NCBI GenBank assembly: GCA_964304625.1
Contig: OZ199838.1
Location: 2,108,001 to 2,172,000 of the forward strand
Length of the DNA: 64,000 nucleotides
Source: Kudoa neothunni
Taxonomy: Eukaryota; Cnidaria
Direction of reading: 5' to 3'
The translations under genes and the position numbers were made by a program. Positions 23,151 through 34,003 of this stretch are shown here, piece by piece. The notes under the pieces were generated by a model, which had not been told where the DNA came from, made no database searches, and was given only the letters and a program-made list of their open reading frames with translations. Every line of letters begins with the position of its first letter. Position 1 is the first letter of the stretch.

Positions 23151-26100
23151 GATATGCTTTTTATAGTTTAGAACGAGTTTCAGTTGATAATAGAAATCTG
23201 TAATGTTGTAATGTGTAAGGAATAGAATTATTCGCGCTTTTATAAACAACGAAAAATTGTTTCGTTTATTTTGAGTAAATCGTTGGTTGTGGGAATTTCT
23301 TAAAATTTACCGTTGCATTGGTTTGGAGGTAATTGTCATGCGATTAATGTTAAGCTTGCGAATGACGGAAAAAGGGGGTATCCGTAATTATATGCTTTTT
23401 TTTAATTATTTTACAAAACTACATGAAATTAATCTGATAATTCAAAAGTTTCCGTCTGCTAAATATCACATATTTGTGAGTTGCCATTAGACTCAGAATG
23501 AGCTAATGATGAAGGTTTCGATATACAACAGGTAATCGATTTTACGTAGTTTTTCGCCCACAACCTGGATTTTCTACATCCATAATATCATTGTAAATCA
23601 TTCAGACATAAAAAACAAGTAAATTATTTTAAAATTTTCGAATGAAAGCCGATAAATCCTTAATATTTCATTTTCGTGATTTTGATCTCACAAATTTTTC
23701 TGGTTTAAAAACTCCAAAAACAGTAATGTCGAATTAATTCCCTCATGTAAAGTAAGTTTTGATTTATTCAAAAGAACAAAAATGGATAAGGGTCAAATAA
23801 TTATTTTCTTGCTATAGTTTAGAATTGGTTAAAGGCATTAGGGTCTAGAAATCCGATTTATTATAGACGACTATATGTGTAAAAAAATTACTAAAGGAGT
23901 TCAATTAAAAAAAGCATTACTTTTAGGAGTCATTATGATTATAGGTCGCGTTCTAATTTAAAAATCGTCAATTTTCTTTGGTGACCATCTATGCACCCAA
24001 AACTGTTAGCATGACTAGTAGAACAAATTGAGTGATATTGTTGCAAGATCTTCTATCAGTCTTATTGATACAATTTATATAAAATTATACTGTTCAATCA
24101 ACAAAACAATTCCAGATTATTTTAATTTGTAAAAACTCTATAATGTATACTTTTATTTACATCTGGAATCGATTTAACATCTAGAAAAGAGATCTAAAAT
24201 GATTTATGAGTTAATTTTATGCGTCCATTTCTGGGAGTTATTCAAATCGTCCTTTGATTTTTCATTGCAAGAATTAACGATTTTTTACCGACAATAAAAA
24301 TTTACTCTTTCAATTTGAATAAAATAAGAAAGTAGGAGTGGTTATGAAACATTTAAAATATGCCCAATTTGTTAAAATAATAATTTCAAAAATATTGTTT
24401 ACAAGTTATACCTATATTTATGTAGCTGAGCTTTTAATTATGAAACTATATTATGTAAAATCATTCTCGTATTTCAAAAAACATCAGTAAGTTAAGCATC
24501 ATTCTTCAATAAATGAATAATTTATTTTCCTATGTCCAACCACAAATGTATTTTGGTTAAAACCACATTATTGAAAATGATAACGATCTAAATGCATAGC
24601 CAGCAGATTTCTTTCAAGTTATGCTAAAAGTATAAAAAAAATGTTCCTTAAAAAATAATAATTGTGAACTTTATTATATTACTGCAATACAAAATATAAA
24701 ATATAAAAATTTGAGGTATATAGAATAATATTCGTAACTGAGAAATCTCTCCCCAAACCACAAAGATTCAAAGATTTTCGATAATCCCCAAATTGTAAAC
24801 TGAAGATTAACGCTATATCTTACAGTTCTTTGATTGTTAAATTTTGTTAGTCGCGAATTGTGTGTTCATCTAAGAGTAGTGTAACATAAATTTTCAAATT
24901 AAAATTATTGGGTTGCTTTATCGATACGTTAGACGTTTATTTTGATAGAGCACAAATCAACTACTCACGAATTTTTCCACAATTCAATTGATAATTAGTT
25001 TAGTAAATTTTTATTTTTTTTGTAAAATTTACCAGATTTTATTCATATTGAATTTAATTTTTTTTCTATTTAAATGATGGTTCGAAATTGCGAGAATCAA
25101 TAATTAAACGTCTCGATTCGTCACAAGGAGGTTAATGTTATACCATCAGCAAAAATAAGTAGGAAATTTGTTTTGAGGAATATTGTAATTTTTATTTTGT
25201 GTTTTACACATTTTTATTTAAAAAAGATGAATAATATTTAATTAACTGTTTAATTTATTGTTAATCTTCTTTACGTGACGAAAAGATTGATTATAAAAGT
25301 GCAGTCAAAAAAATTGAACTTTATCATTAATCATTCGAGGACTGGATGAAGAAAACTTCCGGGAAAAATTTGACCCCCTGCCATAAACCATCCCAGTGTT
25401 GATGAATCCACACACGAATCATTTGAGCCCATTTCTTTTTTTTTATTGATAATATCCATAACAGTTAACTCCATTTTTCCTGAGAAAATCAAACCCACGT
25501 AGAAATCTACTATATAAAGCAAACCGGAAATCCGTGGGTGTACGCATTTTTCATTCATTATGGAGAGACATATCACTCCATTTGAGCACACGTATGGAAA
25601 GATAAAATTTTATTTTAACAATAAAATACGTAAAAAGTTATAAAAAATTTGCATCCTACAAAATGACTTAAAACATTTTCACGTGGTACAATTTGAGGAT
25701 TTATGCAAACATATAGATCATTTCGTTAAAGTTTTAAAAAGTTGATTTTAAACGTATCATAGTGTTTATTTTACTTCAAAATTATTGAAAAGTAATTTAA
25801 TAATTGAATTAGTTCAAATAAGGAAGGTAATATTAGTTTATGTAGCCAAACATTAATATGAAATTCATTTGTTTTAGAATAAAGCTCCTTGTTAATACCA
25901 TTTTAAAAATCTTTTCCCTTAGATGAAACTAAGCCAATTTAATCAGCTTCTTCATTTTCTTCGTTCTTATTAAGAATTCTATACAATATTGAATTTTGAA
26001 TAAGTTTCAAAAGTCGAGCAGTTGCGGATTTCGCTTCTTTTTTGCTTTTTTGTTAAACGTTAAAAATATTCGATAATTTCGAATCCTTACATAATCATTT

Positions 26101-26415
26101 TCCGTTCTAAATTTTCGCCTCCATCTGAATGGCAACGAAAAATTACGTGAAATCAGCAATCAGCAATGAAGGATTTTTCGTATTTCATTTTATTGTTAAA
26201 TTATTTTACCTGGATTTTAATATTATATGCTAATATTAATTGTTAATTTTACAATAGATTTAAAACTAAAATAGTTATTAAAAAGTACGAAAATCCTTTA
26301 CTAACCGTTATATTCAGATCTTCAGATTCCACATGATATGACACATATGCCGCAAATTCTTTATGGACAACATAAAGCTCCTTGGGTGCAAGGATCAAAA
26401 AATGTCAATCATACG
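23151..26415. other. 3.3 kb of gene-free AT-rich DNA
   Basis: Only short, non-conserved open frames occur on either strand. A minus-strand frame at 25331-25591 (86 codons) has no recognisable domain. No RNA gene, array or clear repeat border is seen. Confidence 0.45.
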
Positions 26416-26419
26416 ATCA

Positions 26420-26791
26420 TGAATTTTTAAAAATAATATTCTCATTACTCAATTCATCACCTGAATTTTCATCAAAATCATTTATATTTCCCAAGAAATC
26501 GTTAAGTTCACCAGACATTACACTTTCGCAGTTTAATGCTATTTGAATCACTTCATACGAATCAGCTCTAAATCGTGCTGATACAACAAGAATTCAAATT
26601 TCTAATTTAACAACATATCAGGTTCTTAACAGCGGATTTAAATGAATCAAATAATATAATTAAACAAAAGAATGATAAATTATATGAATGCCAGTAAAAA
26701 ATGGACTCAAAATTCGAATTTTATCGGACGAAAAGCGACATTTAATGCATAAGTGGGCTCGTTGAGCTCGAGCTGGTCCATAAGGGGTTAA
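26420..26791 (-). mobile_element. Possible piggyBac-like 5' end fragment
   Basis: A TTAA (26788-26791) adjoins CCCCTTATGGACC (read on minus), a plausible piggyBac-type terminus. Downstream on minus, an ATG at 26518 opens an acidic leader (MSGELNDFLGNINDFDENSG), the style of a piggyBac N-terminus. The frame ends after about 32 codons, and no downstream transposase core or right end was found. Confidence 0.35.
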
Positions 26792-27039
26792 TCATCCTTG
26801 ATTAATGCGAACTATAAAATTTTAGTTTTTACCTTGGAAAATTCTGATTTTCTTATGTATTATACACCATTATTTTATAACAAGATTAAAAGAGATAATT
26901 TAATACTAGTAGTAGGTTTTTAAGTGTTTCACTTATCTGGGCTTAGTCAGAGAACGTATCACTCGCGGGTACAATAGTTTACTGCAATTGCTAGGCGAAT
27001 AAACAATTAACTATAACTCATACTAATTTAGAATATACA

Positions 27040-27552
27040 AGTTGTTGTTTTTTTACGAGAGCAAACCCCTGGCGAAACTTTTTAGGTTAAGAAGTTCGGA
27101 CTGGTTAGATCTCCTCCATTTACATTTACGCTTTAGGCACCGCAGCGTCATATTAAGGCGACTTACGTTTATGCGGTAGTGTGGGATTTTAACCCATTAA
27201 GCATCCATGTTTCGGAGCAACCACCACCCCAATCATACCCTGGAATAATCTAGAATGAGTCTGAGAAAGTCGTCTGAATGTGGGCGTCGGCTCTACGGAA
27301 ATCCCCTACTGGGTTGTATTCCGTTCCTGCACCCCGGTGCTTACGAGCGCCCAAGATCTACCCTTCCGCCAGGCTCCCCTCCCAGCTGCAAGAAAGGCCA
27401 CGATAAATCGTAAATCCTTGCGATTACTACAGCTTTCCTACTTAATTTCGGATTAGGAGTACAAGAACGCCCGGACTAGGCTTCGAACTTGCAACCTCGT
27501 GGTAGGTATGCGAGCTCGACCTAATACCATTATGCCATGTTGTCCGGCTCAT
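27040..27552 (-). mobile_element. tRNA-derived SINE
   Basis: A 0.5-kb GC-rich island in AT-rich DNA. On minus its 5' end (27548 downward) starts GCCGGACAACATGGCATAATGG and contains an A box (TGGCATAATGG) and a B box (AGTTCGAAGCC, about 27490) with tRNA spacing. The body of about 400 nt is unrelated to tRNA. It ends in an A-rich tail (GTAAAAAAACAACAAC, about 27056-27040). Near-identical AATATACA strings flank it (27032-27039 and 27553-27560) as a target duplication. This organisation is that of a tRNA-headed SINE, and such elements depend on a LINE elsewhere. Family not identified. Confidence 0.8.
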
Positions 27553-28119
27553 AATATACAGGTGAAGTTACAAATTATCGCATTGGGGATTGAAGTGTAA
27601 CGCGCATATATTCTTCACAAGATTGAATAATTGCTGACAACTAGCAATGGAATTTTCTGTATTTGGAGAGAAATATGGGATAACTAAATATTGGTTTTAG
27701 CTCGTTAAAATCTGCTAATGCTATTACATGAGATGTGATGGATATCACAGGTAACTTGATATTTTAATATAAAATTAAATTCAGAAATATTACGTTAATT
27801 ATATAATCGATTTTTTTGATAATAAATCCATTAATAGATAAGATATCGCATTATTTTTAGACGACGAAAACACATAAATATTCACTTCTCTATCAAACTG
27901 TCTCAGACAATTGAAATAATAATTTTAATTTTGTATGTAATAAAAATATTATTGCATAAATAAATAAATAAATGATAAATAATTCTTAACTTGACCCAAA
28001 CTAAAAAATCAACGCAATAAAAGAATAAACATATAAATTCCATATCAAAATGACAAAGAAAAATAATACAATATATAATCACAAATCAACTATTATCATA
28101 CAAAAACATACAATCATCA
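27553..28119. other. Spacer downstream of the zeta-fold kinase gene
   Basis: AT-rich DNA with the kinase gene's 3' UTR at its right side and a short TAAA repeat near 27960. No other feature is visible. Confidence 0.4.
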
Positions 28120-28922
28120 TTATTCAGCAACAACCACAATTTTAAAAAGCTTTGGATTATGACTGTCATTGGCCAATCTCAATTGCAGACACCCATTGAG
28201 TGACTTTTTGTAGATATCAGCCACAGTTTCCGGAGGTAGAATTCTGTCTCTACCTTTCGCCTGGGAAAGAACCACAGACAAAGGTTTCTCTGGGAACATT
28301 ACTTCAATGGTGTATCCATTGTCCTTCATTTCCTGTATGAATCGTAGCAGTTTCGTCCAATTAACACAAGTTCCCTCCGCTATAAATGATATCTCATCGA
28401 CAAACAACCATTCAGTCAATAGGATGCCAACCATTCGTGCACATGGATAATGTTTGGTTATAGTGTCAAGCGAAAAATTTGGCAGATTGGCCATAATCTC
28501 ATCGGTATCAACAAAAGGAAAAGTGGAATAATCTTTTCGAGATTTTAAATAGGTTTTTATGATAGTACTTTTCCCTACACCCATAGGGCCAAGCACAAAA
28601 ACACAATGTTTTCTAACACTTTCTGGTATATTTGTGTTGGAAATAGACGCATCTATCTTATGTCTCCATTTGAGCAGCTCATGTTTAACACACCTTTTCT
28701 GATCTTCACTACATTCAACTATATCGATATTCAATATCAATATACTGCAACTACCACACACAACAAATTACATGATCTCAGCAAACTTTCAACCTGTTTG
28801 GGAAATTTGTACTTGATTTCACAGTTCAAATTCGATAGACACCTATTACCTATTTCCATTCGACGTATATATGCCAATTTCGGTAATATACTTGGCATAA
28901 AATCCCTAAAGATTGTGATCAT
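28120..28922 (-). CDS. P-loop kinase of the zeta-toxin fold, function unknown
   Basis: Two exons (28922-28772, 28718-28120) encode 249 residues with no disruption. The core reads as a zeta-type P-loop kinase: Walker A GPMGVGKST (94-102), DTDEI (121-125) where zeta proteins bind substrate, FIAEGT (162-167), GYTIEVMF and GRDRILPPETV (206-215), the spacing typical of the family. In bacteria the fold phosphorylates UDP-sugar precursors. Eukaryotic relatives exist with unassigned roles, so the substrate here is not predicted. The N-terminal 85 residues are unrelated to the fold and show no signal peptide. The spliced structure, AT-rich codon use and a 53-nt intron match the neighbours, so it is a resident gene whether or not it was once acquired. 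Confidence 0.75.
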
Positions 28923-29678
28923 GTTACACGCGCATGTGTGAAAATATAAGGTCGCTGGTGACCATTATCAAATAGATTGAGAAATCAGATTTAATCACTT
29001 GCAGTTTAAGTGGGTGAATTTATTTTAATTTTCGTATACATGAATATCATTTATTTTATATGAAATCAACTGTTGGTTATAAAATATTGTTTTCTCTAAT
29101 CACAACCTATATAATGGGTGAATGCAACCCAATCTATCTGTGTAACTATTTTTGTATGTGGATTAATATCTTTTTGATGAACATAAACCATTTTAAATAG
29201 TTTAATCCTAATCTGGTAATGGGGCAATTAAATGGAGATTATGAAATAATACGTTGTTTGAAAAATTGAATGTCTAAATTATTCATTTTTCAACTGTATG
29301 AGTGACTATTTTTTACTCCTTTGGACAAATCCTAATAAATTCTAGGCTCATTGACTTATCTATAAGGATGACTGCGCTTTGTTAGATTAAATTAGGTGCA
29401 ATTATAAAATGTAAAAATTTGTTTGTCGTTTCTAAGATTTAAATGATTTAATAATTGGTTAGTAATTAATTGGTAACTATTGCAATAGTCAATTGTACTC
29501 ATATTGAAATGCGGCACAATCCAACTGGATTATGGTAAACTAGTGTTTAGCATAATTGAAATATCTATTGTTTACTTGAGGTTACAATTTAATCCTTAAG
29601 TATATTGTTAGAGTAATATATATACAATTTATGATAATCATATTTGAGTAAATGAAATAAATTTTGGCAATATTTTTA
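28923..29678. other. Intergenic AT-rich DNA
   Basis: The promoter side of the kinase gene, followed by AT-rich sequence without recognisable features. Confidence 0.4.
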
Positions 29679-29802
29679 CCAACTTTTTCTCTAAGTAGGA
29701 TCCACAAATCAACTTCCAGATCAGATAGGTCTATAACTTGTTTATCTTCAGCTAATTCAATTATTGAATTTAAATTAGTCAATAATATACAAAATTCCAC
29801 AT
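29679..29802 (-). CDS. Possible isolated exon of an unidentified gene
   Basis: A 41-codon open stretch on minus reads like real protein (LTNLNSIIELAEDKQ, then LSDLEVDLWILLREKV) and has a CACAG acceptor before it and a GTAAAAAT donor after it. I could not place the flanking exons or recognise the family; a helical segment is likely. It may be part of a small gene or chance. Confidence 0.3.
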
Positions 29803-31320
29803 CCCTGTGATAAAAATAATTAATTCTTTGTTAGGCTGTTTGGAATCCTCCAGAGCTTATTGCTAAGGGAACTAACAGCATCTAATCCCATGTTTTAATC
29901 CGTGAATTAAGATATTTCATTGTGTCAGCCTCATATCCAATAATAAGATAAAATAATATACAATACTTTTTCTCACTGGTTTTATCTACTATTGAATTAT
30001 GATTTATCTTATGTTTTTTTCAATGTGGTTATACAATCATTAATCACATGGATATATGATTCCAGTAAACGTGATTGTTTCAAAGAGGATTATTTTTAAG
30101 CTTGATATTAATATAAAATAATCTTATGACATATTTAGCTCGAGGTGGATGGGATAAATTGCCGAATAATAATTGAATTTTTCGGTTAAAGATTATAATT
30201 AATTCAAATATGGATCCTATAGTTTTAAAATCAAATTATTTTTGATATTAAAGTTAAATATTTTCTATAATTTATTAGTTAAAGTTAGCATAAAATATGA
30301 ATTTATTTTTCTTATAGACAGATTTAATAATAGGTAATTGAAAATTGATGGATTGGTACAAACCATCAAAGTTAGAGTTGTACGACTTAAATTCTAGGAT
30401 ACATAAAACATGCTTCATTCGAAACGGCATAATTGGAAGTTCAGCCTGTTGAAATAATCGCGAGAAATTAGGAGTTTGTGCATTAATAAATTAAAATAAC
30501 TGCTGTTGTGATGACAAATACCCAATAATAAAATATCCAACAGTATCATTTTTGTAGGTCGTCGTTAATTTAGATTATGGCCATTATGATACATTTTTAC
30601 TTCTGGCATTTTAACTATTACGCTATATGTTAAAAATTTCTCTCTTTATTACGTCAACCTTGAAATTTAAAGATAGCAATAAAAGACTGAACTTTAGTAT
30701 AGGTCTCCCAACCCAACGCCCAATTTCGAGGATTAGAATCATCACATTTTAATCCCTCAAATGTGGCGCTTCGTCCTCCGTCTTCAAAAAAACGTATGTT
30801 TCTTCCATTATGAAAATTTTACTCCATTTTTTCTAATGAAGAGGAGACCACTTTTCAGTTTTTTTACGACTTTTTTCGTCTAATCGCATATATGACAGTG
30901 CAATAAACAATACAATCTCCATGTTATACACTAGTTTCTGTATTCCACCAAAACTAATTTCACACTAAGTTATAATTAACGGTTGTTGTACAGACCTATA
31001 GAATATCGAAAATCAATCCATAGTCAAAATTTTTTTTCGTTACCATTTTTTCTAAATTATAGCAATATAACTTTTTTTAGTTATCTGAATTTTTTTACTC
31101 GAATCTCTACAATATTACAAGCAATTATTTAGCGTTATTAGATAAATTGTCTCCTAAACTGTACTTAAGTGTGACTATTAATCAGGAAATATGTAATTAA
31201 CTAAAATAACACTTATTAAAAAAGTTAATAATTGAGAATGCTCTTTAGAAATAAAATTTATTTTGACAGAATATATACAAATTAAAACGTTTTTTAATGT
31301 TATTTGCACATGCATAATCT
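29803..31320. other. Intergenic AT-rich DNA
   Basis: 1.5 kb with no supported gene. A slightly GC-richer patch lies at about 30700-30790, not identified. Confidence 0.4.
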
Positions 31321-32715
31321 CAAGCTATTCTTGTAGAATAATTTGAACTTTCATTTTTGAAATATTTGGGGGAAAATAATCTCTTTTAACGATCTTTATT
31401 AATTTAATGTCTGAAATAAGAAAATGTAGTTGGCACATGCCCTGTTTTAGTAATTTCGAACAGCTATAAAAACTACAGTAAGGAAATACAATCATCTGAT
31501 TGTGAATTGGATGATTATGTTTTTGACGGATCACTGAGAAGTAAGAATGCCATTGAGTGGAATTTAAATAAGCCGTCTAAATCGAGAACTTCGATTGAGA
31601 TTATTATGAATGGTCGCCCAGGACCAACGACTTACTGTCATCAAAGGATTAAGTGTATTTCGGATTGTTTTTTTTTATTTCCGTCCACCAAAATGTTCGT
31701 CATGAAATAATAAAGTATTCCAATTTATTTGGAAAAACATATTATAATGAACATTGGTCGGATATTGACGAGGTCGAATTCAACGGCTACCTAGGGATGC
31801 CGATCTTAATTGCTATCCATCAAGATAGACAGGAGACCCTTTGTGAACTTTTTAGTGTAGCTGAAAGAAGAGAAACATATCGTTAATCTTATACGCAGCA
31901 AAGATTCAAACAGATGTCAAGGGCGTTGTATTTCGACGATGTTAGTGTGTTAGTACTCGAGAGGAGAGACGAACTGACGATAAATTTTTTCCAATCCGTG
32001 ATTTGTGGTCAATGTGGGTTTGTGAACTGCCCAAGTGTTTTTCCCCGAATCAGGACGTAACTGTCGATGAACTGTTGGTAGCGTTTAGAGGAAGATGTCC
32101 TTTAAAACAGTATTCACCTCTAAAGCCAGCCAAATATGGGTTAAAATTGTACTTTCTCTTTCGTCTCACTTATATGATTCTGGACAAAATGTTGTTCCCG
32201 ACAACTTTTTTTCTTCCCTTCAATTGGCGTCTATGTTGCTGGAAAAAAGGTTTACCTACCTTGGGACCATTCGCCATAATAAAAGAGAATTGCCTCCATG
32301 TGTTTGTGTTTTTCCGGCAAGAAACAGACCATTACATAGTTCCACGTTTGTTTTTGTCGGGAAAAATATGTTGACGTTTTATGTGAATAAAAAAGGACAG
32401 TCTGTAATTATTTTATCAACTGGCACAACGAACACCAACACGATGGATGAAACAAATCATACGAAACCAATGGTGATTATGTGGTACAATAAAGCGAAAG
32501 GTGATGCTGACATTGTTGAGCGCATGTTAGCTTCAGTTTCTGCTCGTCGGTTTAATAGAAGATGACTCATAGTTTTCTTCTACAATATGGTAGACCTTTC
32601 ATTGATTAACGCCATTGCTATCTGTAAAAACATATACAATGAGAGAACTTGCGGCAGATCTCTATAAACCATTATTAGAAAGAAGTATAAACCCAAAAAT
32701 GGCCATTATAAAGCT
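31320..32715 (+). mobile_element. piggyBac transposase remnant
   Basis: Successive plus-strand frames give a piggyBac transposase in order: an acidic leader with SRTSIEIIMNGRPGPTTY, then YNEHWSDIDEVEFNGYLGMP (typical EIKAFIGILLLMG region), DVTVDELLVAFRGRCPLKQY (first catalytic Asp), VVPDNFFSSLQLASMLL (second Asp), and MWYNKAKGDADIVERML (third Asp). It fades near 32700. There are at least three frame changes and some stops, so it is non-functional. Unlike the copy at 15.6-18.5 kb, TTAA-bounded ends could not be placed. Confidence 0.8.
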
Positions 32716-34003
32716 TAAAATTTCTCTTAAAAATAACGCGTTAATCCTATTGAGTAAATAGCATTTATTGTATCACTTGATTTTATTTTCTTACGTTTGA
32801 AGACAAATATTTTGGTGAATATAATATTAATTTTATTATTAAATTCTAAGGATGTCGAATATTAATACTTTTTTGTAACAAACAAAGCTCTAATTGAATG
32901 CTTTTAATTTGTTTTTATTTTAAAGTTCATTCTTAGAATAGAAATCAAAATATTTTCAATGTGAATACAGAGTATGACTAATTTTTCCACCAAGGCATGA
33001 TGGTGGTATCTCCCCTTTTTATTTTTGGTGATGCAATGGCAGCAACTTTTTTATTGAACAATTTATACTGAGAAAGTGAGAGAAAACAAGGAATCAGGAT
33101 GTTGTATAACAAGTGATTATCGGAAGTTGAGTAATACCACAAATACTTATTTTACTCTTTTTTGTTTAATATTTATTATATATAATTTCAATGAATTATA
33201 TTGACGTTGATATCGTTTTAAAAATAATACTTTTAAATGATTAATGATATAAGGAGCTAGATTTTCATTGAACTAGGAATAATTGTGAAGTTATTCATAA
33301 CCATTGTTGAGGGTATAAATCCGTGTGTATCTTACCATTACACCGGTGCATGCGCGGGGGATTATAGGAATATACTTATTTCGGTCTTTTCCTACAGGTT
33401 ATAGCGCTTTTACAAACAAAATAGCTCATATAAATGATAACAGATTATCGATGTATACGTGCAAGGTTTATGATTTAGGAATGCGATAATAATTTGAGAA
33501 AATATTTATTTTATCAACATAATTTTAAGTTGAACTCTATAAATAAAGTTCCAAGTATAAAATTAAAATTACGAAATTTATTTTGATAATATAATTTGGC
33601 GATGATGTGTTTATATTATTTTTGGCCTCACATGTAGTGGTAGTGAGCAGGGCAGGGCGTCCATTGCTTGGGTTATTGGTTTTTTTCGTTTTTCTTTAAA
33701 GTATTGGGTTTTTTTGTGATCATTGAATTTAAATAAATTAACGTAATTTTTCATGATGTAGAGTATGCCCCTAATATTTTGTAGATGCCGCATACTTTAC
33801 CATTACCCGCTACAGTCATAATATGAGGGGTAATAAATATGTATGGGGCCGAATGGCACCACGTTTGATTTGTTTAACATAGCACTGCCGTATTGTCACT
33901 CGCCAGTCATTTCTGAGCGTTATTTAGAATAGTAGCTTCAATTATTAAGTAATTAATTAATTAATTAATTATAAATATATTTGCCTATATTATATTTTAA
34001 GCA
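32716..34003. other. AT-rich spacer before the hAT copy
   Basis: No gene is visible. CAGGGCGTCC at 33653-33662 could pair with GGACGTCCTG at 36828-36837 as short inverted repeats bounding the hAT element that follows, but no 8-bp duplication supports this. Confidence 0.3.

Noticed and set aside
25331-25591. 86-codon minus-strand open frame
   Set aside because: No recognisable motif, no splice context and no compositional support; treated as chance in AT-rich DNA.
27480-27548. A functional tRNA gene
   Set aside because: A and B boxes are present, but the fold is degraded, it is fused to a 0.4-kb body with an A-rich tail, and it is flanked by target duplications, so it is the head of a SINE.
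28120-28922. Bacterial contamination or an active toxin-antitoxin module for the zeta-fold gene
   Set aside because: It has a GT-AG intron and local composition, lies between animal-type features, and has no adjacent antitoxin-like gene.
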